Shown here: positions 7,895-14,910 of the stretch, one piece after another
Layout: each line of letters starts with the position of its first letter
Position numbering within the stretch: the stretch's first letter is position 1
Notes under the pieces: model-generated
The model's database searches: none
Seen by the model: the letters and a program-made list of their open reading frames with translations, nothing else
Told to the model about the DNA's origin: nothing
Origin: Anaerolineales bacterium UBA6055
Lineage (GTDB): Bacteria > Chloroflexota > Anaerolineae > Aggregatilineales > Phototrophicaceae
Assembly (NCBI GenBank): GCA_002428985.1
Contig: DIYL01000044.1
Span: 1-64,000 of the forward strand
Length of the DNA stretch: 64,000 nt
Direction: 5' to 3'
Position numbers and translations under genes: made by a program

Positions 7895-7968
7895 ATTTCA
7901 AATAACTTAACTTCAGTATCAACTATGGTATATTAGATTAATAGATACCAAGTGGAAAGTGAACAATA

Positions 7969-8382
7969 ATGCCATACCAACTAACAGAACTAATCCACAG
8001 ACGAGTTTTTTATCAAAAAGTTGATGGCGAGTATACTACACAAGAATTAAATGAGGTTAGTGTGACGGTTAGAGGATGGCTTGACAAAGCAAATCATGAG
8101 GAAGTAATTCTTATCGTTGATGTATCTGACGTAACGACATTACCCTCCAATGTTTTCGACTTGCAAAAGGCGGTTAAGCCCATAATGGAGCACCCAAATC
8201 TTATTGAAATTATTACATTCGGTAAAGGCGATACGATCGGTTTACAATTTCTAGTCAATAATGTTTTGCCATTATTCCAGAGCACCCCTTTCAAACTAGT
8301 AAATAACTATCAACAAGTTATTGAATACTTCACAGGCAAATACCCAGACCTTGCTGATAAATTACCCAGTACTCGACCTTAA
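7969..8382 (+). CDS. Hypothetical STAS/SpoIIAA-like protein
   Basis: 137 residues. Alternating strand and helix pattern: EVILIVDVSDVTTLPSNVF, IEIITFGKGD, LFQSTPFKLVNNYQQVIEYF. The VDVSDV strand-loop and later QQVIEYF helix resemble small STAS or SEC14-like proteins (often named SpoIIAA-like) that Chloroflexota carry in number. There is no enzyme motif. GTGGAAAGTGA lies shortly before ATG. It precedes parA but is separated from it by a hairpin, so it is probably its own unit. Confidence 0.55.
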   Translation: MPYQLTELIHRRVFYQKVDGEYTTQELNEVSVTVRGWLDKANHEEVILIVDVSDVTTLPSNVFDLQKAVKPIMEHPNLIEIITFGKGDTIGLQFLVNNVLPLFQSTPFKLVNNYQQVIEYFTGKYPDLADKLPSTRP

Positions 8383-8481
8383 TTCCACACGATCACCAAT
8401 CTCGTATCAACATCTACAAAATCGCTAACACCGCATCTCAAAAAAACGCTATACTACAAACATCCCTTTAAAAACGAAAAA

Positions 8482-8500
8482 CCCCTCCGGCAGAGAGGGG
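8482..8500 (-). terminator. Stem-loop terminator
   Basis: CCCCTC (8482-8487) pairs with GAGGGG (8495-8500). Read on the minus strand it is followed by TTTTTCGTTTT, on the + strand by a weaker CTTTGTTG. It isolates parA from the gene before it. Confidence 0.6.
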
Positions 8501-8511
8501 CTTTGTTGAAA

Positions 8512-8565
8512 AAGGGCAAAACGAATTTGCTACAATAGTATAACACACGAAAGGGCAAAACAAAT
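8512..8565 (+). promoter_or_regulatory. parA promoter with direct-repeat operator candidate
   Basis: TTGC-TACAAT (8527-8536) has an extended -10. AAGGGCAAAAC(G/A)AAT occurs at 8512-8526 and 8551-8565, 39 bases apart and on each side of the -10. Partition operons are normally autoregulated by binding here; the second copy also covers the ribosome site and start of parA. Confidence 0.45.
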
Positions 8566-9397
8566 GACAGTGAAAATATCGGTACTCGGACGTAAAGGTG
8601 GTGTTGGTAAGACAACAATTGCCAAAACGCTTGCTGATGGTTGTGCCAAGCAGGGCTTAAGTACATTGTTGATTGATGCAGATGGTCAAGGTAACGCATC
8701 AACGGGTATGAAGATTAACAAACACGATGCTTTTTATCAATTGATTATGGAAGATGCTGAATGGAATGATGTCATCATGCAAGTTCCAAGCGAACATCTT
8801 GAAACAGATAAACTCTTTCTCGTTTCTGCTTCCGACGCACAAATGCGCGTGGAAAATTACCACCCAAGTGTTCCGGGAGATTTAACCATCACAGATCGTA
8901 TTTATCAACGATTCGCTGAATTAGACGGGGCATTTGATGTTGTTGTTGTAGATACATCACCAAGCATCAACCAAGTGAATTCTGCACTTTACTATGCGAC
9001 TGATTATGCCTTGCTACCAGTTCTCTGCGAGAAAGACCCTATCCTTGGTCTAAACAGCACGATCAACTATCTTGAAGAAGCCGAGCGCTTTGGGCAAGAA
9101 AGTAATATTCCAGCTATTCAAATCCTCGGTATCATTCCTAATATGTATAGCCGACGCGAAACAGTACAATCAACAAATTTAGGATATATTCGTGGACGCT
9201 ATCATGAATATCATACGTTTGATCCGATTGATAAAAAGACAATCTGGAAGCAAGCAAGCCAATTAGCTGTGTCAATCTATAATGTGGATACCAACATGCT
9301 TGAACGCCGCGACCAAAAAACTGCAATCAAACAATTCAAACCGATATTAGATCGAGTGATTCAACTAGCACATGCCGAGGTAAGTGATGAGCAATAA
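8564..9397 (+). CDS. parA: ParA partition ATPase
   Basis: 277 residues, the usual length for a small (type Ib-like, no N-terminal HTH) or chromosomal-type ParA. GRKGGVGKTT (9-18) is the deviant Walker A with signature lysine, LIDADGQGNAST is the switch I/Walker A' strand, and VVVDTSPSIN is the Walker B. The protein forms ATP-dependent gradients on the nucleoid to position plasmids or phage-plasmids. The following gene overlaps by eleven to fourteen bases and is the likely centromere-binding partner. Together with the absence of an integrase in the window, this points to extrachromosomal maintenance. Confidence 0.92.
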   Translation: MTVKISVLGRKGGVGKTTIAKTLADGCAKQGLSTLLIDADGQGNASTGMKINKHDAFYQLIMEDAEWNDVIMQVPSEHLETDKLFLVSASDAQMRVENYHPSVPGDLTITDRIYQRFAELDGAFDVVVVDTSPSINQVNSALYYATDYALLPVLCEKDPILGLNSTINYLEEAERFGQESNIPAIQILGIIPNMYSRRETVQSTNLGYIRGRYHEYHTFDPIDKKTIWKQASQLAVSIYNVDTNMLERRDQKTAIKQFKPILDRVIQLAHAEVSDEQ

Positions 9398-10148
9398 GAA
9401 AAAGAAATTCGCTGATGCTTTCGATGATGTACCTACCACAGGAAGTATCCCACAACCGGATCAAGTGTATCCATCACCAGTGAAGATGGTCCCAACTCGA
9501 TCTAAGACTAAATTGGATTCATTCGGGCATAATACCAAAGTCGTTGATGGCAAGCAACTAACTATTCCTAATAACATTAACGAAGATCAATGGAAAGAAA
9601 TCGGTATCAATATCCGTCAACAAACTGACAAAATCCAATGGGTGATTGGAGACTGGATGTTATTTGCTGAACGTCAATGGGGCGATGGGGATGTCGATGG
9701 CAAACGCTCAACACGTATTCTTGATATAGCCGAGGAAGTAACCAATTACTCTCGTCGGTCACTCAAGCGTTTCAAAAACATGTCGGAATTCTATGATGGA
9801 GTAAAGTTCCTCCGGTGGAACTGTGCTTATTCACTTCATGTTGTCATCTTTGAAGAAGTAGATGAAACTGTACGTAATGTCATAGCCAATGACATCCTCA
9901 AAGAAGCTACTGAACACAAATGGTCAAAACGGAAGCTGTACGAAGAACTGCAACAAGAAAAACCTGCTATTGCAGAATCTGTAGAAACCGATACGCAACC
10001 ATCTCGAATTCCATCTGCAAAAAACCGTTTTGATAAGCACATCACAAAAACACAATTCAATCGTATGTCATCAGATGAGCAAGTTGATTTTGCAAATTGG
10101 ATGCGTGAAAAATCTCAACAAGTGGATGGGTGGTTAGACGACCAATAA
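9387..10148 (+). CDS. ParA partner, centromere-binding-like protein
   Basis: 253 residues from ATG 9387; a GTG one codon earlier is equally open. GAGGTAA precedes it and it overlaps parA. The N-terminus is Lys-rich and disordered, followed by ITIPNNI-like strand residues, then IGDWMLFAERQWG and NYSRRSLKRFKNMSEF, a helical DNA-binding style domain. It lacks the ParB N-terminal CTPase motifs (no GERR box), so it is a non-canonical partner. The C-terminal part has RMSSDEQVDFANWM. It presumably binds repeats near the operon and stimulates ParA. Confidence 0.6.
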   Translation: MSNKKKKFADAFDDVPTTGSIPQPDQVYPSPVKMVPTRSKTKLDSFGHNTKVVDGKQLTIPNNINEDQWKEIGINIRQQTDKIQWVIGDWMLFAERQWGDGDVDGKRSTRILDIAEEVTNYSRRSLKRFKNMSEFYDGVKFLRWNCAYSLHVVIFEEVDETVRNVIANDILKEATEHKWSKRKLYEELQQEKPAIAESVETDTQPSRIPSAKNRFDKHITKTQFNRMSSDEQVDFANWMREKSQQVDGWLDDQ

Positions 10149-10215
10149 CCCAAATATCCCAAGTCACCCGCCCTACCCACCTCCCCCACCGAGGCAGGGT
10201 AGGGGGTAAACATGT

Positions 10216-10242
10216 AAAAACAGGCGAAAAATGCCTGTTTTT
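10216..10242. terminator. Bidirectional terminator
   Basis: AAAAACAGGC (10216-10225) pairs perfectly with GCCTGTTTTT (10233-10242), giving a GC core with T-runs on both strands. It separates the + strand partition operon from the minus-strand virion operon. Confidence 0.85.
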
Positions 10243-10245
10243 GCG

Positions 10246-10638
10246 TTAATTGTGGACAACAACCACCAATTCAATCGCATTCGCCACAGCCGGTAAATTA
10301 CCACCAGCATTCAACGAAAATACAAAATTCACCGATCGCGCTCCGACTCCAACAATCTGTTCACCAGCCGGTGTGCCATCAGCTAATTGTGATGCCAAAC
10401 TTGGCAAATGCGAAAATGTCGCGGTTTGGTTCGTCCGGTTCATAATTTCACGCGCCACACCACCATCTTCCGTCGCGACCACATCCAGACCACCACCAGC
10501 TAATGCTGTAGTTAAGTCACCCGAATAATTGATGCCAATCGCATTAATCACACCATTGATTGCACCTGTTTTTGCAGTCACATTGGCTGCCGCCGTAAAT
10601 GTCACCGGAACTCTAATTTCACGCACCTTATGTGTCAT
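10246..10638 (-). CDS. Putative virion-associated protein, last gene of head operon
   Basis: 130 residues, rich in Ala, Val, Gly and Asn with alternating strands (VPVTFTAAANVTAK, NAIELVVVVHN), which suggests an all-beta structural protein. No catalytic residues, signal or membrane span. It is the last minus-strand gene before the bidirectional terminator and is separated from the preceding virion genes by a small + strand gene. It could be a decoration or tail-associated protein; I do not recognise a family. Confidence 0.55.
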   Translation of the reverse strand: MTHKVREIRVPVTFTAAANVTAKTGAINGVINAIGINYSGDLTTALAGGGLDVVATEDGGVAREIMNRTNQTATFSHLPSLASQLADGTPAGEQIVGVGARSVNFVFSLNAGGNLPAVANAIELVVVVHN

Positions 10639-10773
10639 AATAACCCTCGGTCTCTAATCTGTACAATTCGTCAACTCTCATTGTAAATCCATCCCAATGC
10701 ACGCAGGTAACTTGACACCACAATAAACTTATCGTAATCTAGGTATACTTTGAATAAAGCATAGGAAAATACA

Positions 10774-11043
10774 ATGACACAAAAGGTACTATCACTTAAA
10801 CTGACCGAAGAAGAAGCCAAAGTAATTGAACAACTAAAAGGGGATATGAAAAACGCTGATTTTATACGTATGGTTTTACGGACTTCTACATTTGTGGATG
10901 ACCGCACTCGTCAAATGGGCTTAGATACACAATGGGTGTTTAGAAATAAAAAACACGGTGGCAAGCGCACCGGCGCAGGCAGACCACCCGGCAGTCCTAA
11001 TGTAAAACAGCCTCCGACACATCAACCGGACGACCTGTCATAA
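10774..11043 (+). CDS. Small DNA-binding protein with AT-hook-like tail
   Basis: 89 residues. LSLKLTEEEAKVIEQLK is a strand followed by a helix as in ribbon-helix-helix proteins, and DFIRMVLRTSTF is a second helix. The C-terminus GGKRTGAGRPPGSPN contains the GRP core of an AT-hook. It is read against the surrounding virion operon and its last 47 bases overlap the end of the convergent 10997 gene. A counter-oriented regulator of the late operon is possible. The upstream 10640-10773 bases are AT-rich and can hold its promoter. Confidence 0.65.
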   Translation: MTQKVLSLKLTEEEAKVIEQLKGDMKNADFIRMVLRTSTFVDDRTRQMGLDTQWVFRNKKHGGKRTGAGRPPGSPNVKQPPTHQPDDLS

Positions 11044-11536
11044 AGGTCATTAGCTGGTTCATCGCATGATTATCAGATTGACCCGTCAACCTGAATTTAA
11101 TCCGACCGTCATCAACTGTATATGTCCGATGCCCCGTGCGTTGGATGACCAGATCATCAAAATCAAACCCATCTGTCACCAATAGGTTTCCCGGCTTGCG
11201 TTTCCATGCCATCGCCTCATGCCAGCTGGGGAACACACTCAACGGGTGCGGTATCTCAGATAATTCCTGAATCGTCTCAGCTTCCATCTCTGGTAGACAA
11301 CTGTCCGTCCAATGATACGTCATCCGTACCTCAGCTTCTCTTAAATCACCCGTATTTGGGTCAAGCAACGGCGTGTACCCTAAAAAGAAACTTTGCTCTG
11401 TCGGGTCAGGCAATCGCTTTTCTGTTTTAGGCTGTAGCAGGGCATCTTTTTTAACATCTGTCTTCACTTTACCCCATTTGGTGTACGGCAGTGGTTTTGG
11501 TTTTATTCGCACACCACCCGGTTTAACCCATTCCAT
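10997..11536 (-). CDS. Hypothetical phage protein sharing a domain with the 61629 gene
   Basis: 179 residues. The C-terminal 60 residues (DLVIQRTGHRTYTVDDG then KFRLTGQSDNHAMNQLM) resemble the second half of the protein at 61629-61994 (EISIERISPYQYTVQRG then RWTVTGQSEYWAAVRAV), so the two share a small beta-rich domain. The middle (SVFPSWHEAMAWKR) is not catalytic in any way I recognise. The ATG overlaps the end of the methyltransferase by 14 bases, suggesting coupled translation. The 3' end overlaps the convergent 10774 gene. Confidence 0.55.
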   Translation of the reverse strand: MEWVKPGGVRIKPKPLPYTKWGKVKTDVKKDALLQPKTEKRLPDPTEQSFFLGYTPLLDPNTGDLREAEVRMTYHWTDSCLPEMEAETIQELSEIPHPLSVFPSWHEAMAWKRKPGNLLVTDGFDFDDLVIQRTGHRTYTVDDGRIKFRLTGQSDNHAMNQLMTFMTGRPVDVSEAVLH

Positions 11537-13103
11537 CGTAATACGCCTCCAAACCTTGCTTTATTGCACATGCAATCGGGTAGATTACCTGCGGGACAAC
11601 ACCATTGCCAAGCAATCCAATACGTTTGCGACGATCTCGTAAGTACCGCCGATCTGCTGTAATCGGTGGATGATATTCATAAGGCTCAGCACCTCGTCCT
11701 GCAGGGAACTGATGCAAGTCCAGCCGATAGGCAGACCCATGAGAATTTCCACCCAATACGGGTTCAGTTGTAAGTTCGGGTCGGGATGTCGCACTACTTG
11801 CCCCCGTAAATTTCCGCGTTCCAAATCGTGTTGCTGAGATTTGCTTCCCAAACCGCCCGTGTCTTTTGCTGCACTCGCAGTCGGGCTTGCCCAATTTACG
11901 CCATTTAACACTTGATCGTTTAAATTGTGACTCCAACCTTGTTTGTCTTTGCGTACCAGTCTCCCGTCTCCCGGCTGAGAACCGTTCCTCGAATCGCGAT
12001 TTTGTGGTGTCGCCCAATTCATAGCATCCACATCGCTGTATCGCGGAGTAGGGTACATCAACACCTCGTTTGCCAAACCGATGGCGGAACTTGTACCATC
12101 TGCGTTCTTCTGCCGGATCGAACCCGTCTCCGTCTCGTACAACTTCTCTGCATTCATCGTCCGTGGGTCGGCATCCATCGCCGTAGGCGTGACATGCAGT
12201 TGCACCAATCGCGCCAATCCCACACTGCCGTCTACGCCGTTTTTGTTTATCTTTCTCGGCATACCAGTCGAAGTCACACGGAAGGTATCGTTCTCGCCAA
12301 TAATTGCGCCAGCATCCGCGTCTGCTTTTGTCGGTGAAGGATAATGTTTCACCTGTGCCGATAGTGCCATTCCGCTGTCTTGGCTGTTCTTCTGTCCCCG
12401 TTCCTGCGACCTCGGTGTACTGTACATCGCCTGCGCGTACAGCCCATTCTCTCTGATATTTGAGACCAGACCGGATTTGATGCCATCGTTCTGTATGACG
12501 GTATGCCACAAGAAGCCATCGCTCACGTCGATGGGGCGCACCAACGTCTGACGCTCGTACACAATCCCATTCCGCATCGTACCCGATTTCGGTAATCTTC
12601 CTGAGTAGCTTTGCAAACTCACTCCCATTAAAGGTTGTTGTGTCACCTGTTTGATGTTCGTAAAAAATGACATAACAATAAAACTCCAAACATGCTTTTA
12701 TATTGCCAACATTATTTTTCACCCAACCCTTGAGGATCTCGAGTAGGGGAGTGTGCATCGTCAAAAATCCGGGCACATTCTCCAAAAATGCAATCTGCGG
12801 TTTGACTTCTTCAATCACGCGCATCATCTCTTGCACAAGGAATCGCTCATCCTGTGACCCGCGTCGTTTGCCGGCCACAGAGAATGGTTGACATGGGAAG
12901 CCTGCTGTAATGACATCCACATACGGCAAATCATGACAATCATGAATATCACCATACAGGGCTACATCAGGGAATCGTTTGGATAGTACCGCCGAAGCAT
13001 AATCATCAATTTCGACCTGCCACAACACCTCAAATCCAGCCGACTCAAACGCCAACCCAAAGCCTCCATACCCTGCGAATAATTCCCCAACCGTCAATGT
13101 CAT
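11523..13103 (-). CDS. C5-cytosine DNA methyltransferase
   Basis: 526 residues. Motif I LFAGYGGFGLA, motif IV GFPCQPFSVAG with the catalytic Cys of PCQ, motif VI FLENVPGF, motif VIII region VGAPHRRERWLLVA, and motif X LGNGVVPQVIYPI near the C-terminus. It transfers a methyl group to C5 of cytosine in a short target, probably to evade or impose restriction. Between motifs VI and VIII about 40 extra residues (near KNNVGNIKACLEF) are inserted. The long Arg/Cys/Gly-rich target-recognition part overlaps a second open frame at 11585-12673. ATGA overlap with the gene upstream (13100). Confidence 0.9.
   Translation of the reverse strand: MTLTVGELFAGYGGFGLAFESAGFEVLWQVEIDDYASAVLSKRFPDVALYGDIHDCHDLPYVDVITAGFPCQPFSVAGKRRGSQDERFLVQEMMRVIEEVKPQIAFLENVPGFLTMHTPLLEILKGWVKNNVGNIKACLEFYCYVIFYEHQTGDTTTFNGSEFAKLLRKITEIGYDAEWDCVRASDVGAPHRRERWLLVAYRHTERWHQIRSGLKYQREWAVRAGDVQYTEVAGTGTEEQPRQRNGTIGTGETLSFTDKSRRGCWRNYWRERYLPCDFDWYAEKDKQKRRRRQCGIGAIGATACHAYGDGCRPTDDECREVVRDGDGFDPAEERRWYKFRHRFGKRGVDVPYSAIQRCGCYELGDTTKSRFEERFSAGRRETGTQRQTRLESQFKRSSVKWRKLGKPDCECSKRHGRFGKQISATRFGTRKFTGASSATSRPELTTEPVLGGNSHGSAYRLDLHQFPAGRGAEPYEYHPPITADRRYLRDRRKRIGLLGNGVVPQVIYPIACAIKQGLEAYYDGMG
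11585..12673 (-). CDS. Second long frame inside the methyltransferase gene (overprinted phage protein candidate)
   Basis: 362 residues in another frame of the same strand, starting at ATG 12673 with GGAG ten bases upstream; both lie in the extra 40-residue segment of the methyltransferase. The protein contains LPKSGTMRNGIVYERQTLVR, repeated PTP/SPT segments (YPSPTKADADA, VTPTAMDADP, MYPTPRYSD, WASPTASAAKDT) and LNPYWVEILMGLPIGWT. I recall this set of motifs from a recurring phage protein group linked to cytosine methyltransferases; this was not searched. The amino-acid composition is more ordinary than that of the methyltransferase frame over the same bases. It may be a real overlapping gene or part of the enzyme reached by frameshifting. 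Confidence 0.5.
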   Translation of the reverse strand: MSFFTNIKQVTQQPLMGVSLQSYSGRLPKSGTMRNGIVYERQTLVRPIDVSDGFLWHTVIQNDGIKSGLVSNIRENGLYAQAMYSTPRSQERGQKNSQDSGMALSAQVKHYPSPTKADADAGAIIGENDTFRVTSTGMPRKINKNGVDGSVGLARLVQLHVTPTAMDADPRTMNAEKLYETETGSIRQKNADGTSSAIGLANEVLMYPTPRYSDVDAMNWATPQNRDSRNGSQPGDGRLVRKDKQGWSHNLNDQVLNGVNWASPTASAAKDTGGLGSKSQQHDLERGNLRGQVVRHPDPNLQLNPYWVEILMGLPIGWTCISSLQDEVLSLMNIIHRLQQIGGTYEIVANVLDCLAMVLSRR

Positions 13104-13720
13104 CGTGTAAACCGCCGTATCTTGCCCGACTTAAACTTGATCCCATATGCCTTCAACAAACTATTCTCTGATAGCGCATCCAACCGCACTTGGAATTCTT
13201 TCTGGGTAGCCCTATACCACTGCGTCCCTTCAATTTCCTTCACACGTGTCCCTTTGTGGATGACAACCACCTTGCCACTGTATCCGGGGAAGCCCGATAC
13301 ATCCAACGTATTCGGCTTCGTCCGCCGACCTCTACGCATCCGTATCGGGGGTGAAGTTTTTTTCTGGGTGAAGGCTCTGCGCCCCTCACTGATGAGATGC
13401 CACACAAAATGAGGTTTGCCCGATGGATCAATCACTGTGACAAATAGCTCAATCTTGACACCCTTCCGCCGTGAGACCGATACCTGAGACTCGACTTGTA
13501 CATCAGCATCACGGAATCCGGGGTACTTCGACCGACCACCACCAACATACGCTGCGCCACCCGCACCAAATTGTGTCGAGTATTTCAGTGTCTGCCGGAT
13601 GATCTGTTCTGCCATATTCCCAGCCGTCACCACAAATCGGTCAGCTTCATCCTTGAGGATCGCTACCAGATCATCGACCAAGCTATTACGATGTCGCCTT
13701 GCATAATGTTTCTGTGTCAT
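13100..13720 (-). CDS. Minor tail/head-tail joining protein (HK97 gp10-like)
   Basis: 206 residues with an N-terminal helix pair (LVDDLVAILKDEADRFVV) and a beta-rich C-terminal half, the outline of HK97-gp10-like tail-completion proteins. The basic segment RMRRGRRTKPNTLDV and WYRATQKEF lie in the second half. Start and stop overlap both neighbours by four bases (ATGA), typical of a tightly coupled late operon. The assignment rests on position and size more than on motif. Confidence 0.5.
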   Translation of the reverse strand: MTQKHYARRHRNSLVDDLVAILKDEADRFVVTAGNMAEQIIRQTLKYSTQFGAGGAAYVGGGRSKYPGFRDADVQVESQVSVSRRKGVKIELFVTVIDPSGKPHFVWHLISEGRRAFTQKKTSPPIRMRRGRRTKPNTLDVSGFPGYSGKVVVIHKGTRVKEIEGTQWYRATQKEFQVRLDALSENSLLKAYGIKFKSGKIRRFTR

Positions 13721-14178
13721 CGTCGCCTACCTCTACTCCGTGGGGCTTTGGCTTGTGATTTCTTCTGCTTTTCACGCTCACTATTCATCTTGAGCTCAGT
13801 TGCATAGCGTGTCATGCCTTCAATCGCATTATGGATACGGTTATAAGCAATAATCCGCCCACGCTCTTTAAGTGACATCTGTCGCCATTCAGATAAACCC
13901 ACTTGAATCATGCTTGCAGTTTGCCAATATTCATCACTCGCATATTTCAACAACTGCGGTCCCAACAACTTATCTAACATCTCTTGTGGTGGGTTGGTCT
14001 TTGTCTTCCGCTTGCCCGACTCAATCAGTGCATCATACCGTTCCGCTTGTTCTTCAAGGAGATCAATAATCCGTATCCACTGTTCATCAATCGGCTCAGT
14101 AATAACCACATCACCATAGATGCGATGAGCAACCGCCCCGAACTCATGTCGCCAATACTCAACCCACTCAGCTAGGTG
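13717..14178 (-). CDS. Tail assembly chaperone, frameshift extension (GT-like C-terminal part)
   Basis: 153 residues that begin HLAEWVEYWRHEFGAVAHR and end in a basic KSQAKAPRSRGRRR tail. They follow the 14827 protein in the +1 frame with no start codon of their own near the junction; the frame does continue upstream to 14454, but those codons are the shifted image of the chaperone gene. A +1 step at TTT-CTT-A (14185-14179) would give DPNFL-HLAEWVEYW and a 369-residue fusion. This is the G/GT arrangement of siphovirus tail chaperones, which load the tape measure protein. Confidence 0.65.
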   Translation of the reverse strand, partial: HLAEWVEYWRHEFGAVAHRIYGDVVITEPIDEQWIRIIDLLEEQAERYDALIESGKRKTKTNPPQEMLDKLLGPQLLKYASDEYWQTASMIQVGLSEWRQMSLKERGRIIAYNRIHNAIEGMTRYATELKMNSEREKQKKSQAKAPRSRGRRR

Positions 14179-14827
14179 TAAGAAAGTTTGGATCTTGAGG
14201 ATCACCACCTTCTGGTAAAGATGGTGTTTCATCACCCACACCCATAAACTGATCATCAACCTGTTGGGAGAAGGTAGGGCAGATTTCGGTAGAGAAATAT
14301 TCAATATATGGCAGGCGCATTTCAGCCGGATTTTCACGCATACGTCGGTGCGGTGTTGCCGAGAACAGACTAATTTCGGGATCTTCAAACCATTCTTCAA
14401 TATAGGTCTCCAAGTCAGTTTCGATTTCCCGATCACCGACCTTGCCTTTGTCAATCAGCTTTTGAATGTCTTTAATGAAGTTTACTTTGGTCTTACTCGG
14501 AACGAAGATATTCTCAAACCGCGCCAAAAAGACGGCTTGTTGATATGTTTGTTCATCGTCAGCAGAATGTGAAGATTTCACACCATCTAAGATTCTTAAG
14601 ACTGTTTGTTTATCGTCACGTGACAAACTTTTAAACTGGCGGACATTAACCCCTAGCCTGTTACAAATACGCATCACATCATCATCGGTAAATGTAATCA
14701 TGCTTGGATTTTTAATACCACGTGTCATCTTGAGGTCACGATAATATCGTTCGATTGTTTTCTTCTCATGCTCGACCTCAACTGTCAAGCCTTCTGTCAC
14801 TGTTACAACTGCAATTGTTTCACTCAT
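14168..14827 (-). CDS. Tail assembly chaperone (G-like)
   Basis: 219 residues, helical, with KKTIERYYRDLKMTRGIKNP in the N-terminal third and an acidic C-terminus (GGDPQDPNFLTPS). It lies just after the tail-tube candidate and its end overlaps the next frame in the manner of phage lambda G and GT. Such chaperones coat the tape measure during tail assembly and are not in the virion. The tape measure gene itself is far away on the other strand (36507). Confidence 0.6.
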   Translation of the reverse strand: MSETIAVVTVTEGLTVEVEHEKKTIERYYRDLKMTRGIKNPSMITFTDDDVMRICNRLGVNVRQFKSLSRDDKQTVLRILDGVKSSHSADDEQTYQQAVFLARFENIFVPSKTKVNFIKDIQKLIDKGKVGDREIETDLETYIEEWFEDPEISLFSATPHRRMRENPAEMRLPYIEYFSTEICPTFSQQVDDQFMGVGDETPSLPEGGDPQDPNFLTPS

Positions 14828-14910
14828 CGGTCACTGTCCTTTAAATGCAAAATAGGAATACTCAGTAAGTATCCCTATCCTATATGTAATCTTGTATGGG
14901 GTGGTAATGC

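Noticed and set aside
14183..14454. Independent gene upstream in the frame of the chaperone extension
   Set aside because: The residues are a shifted image of the chaperone gene; only the part after the +1 step is protein-like.
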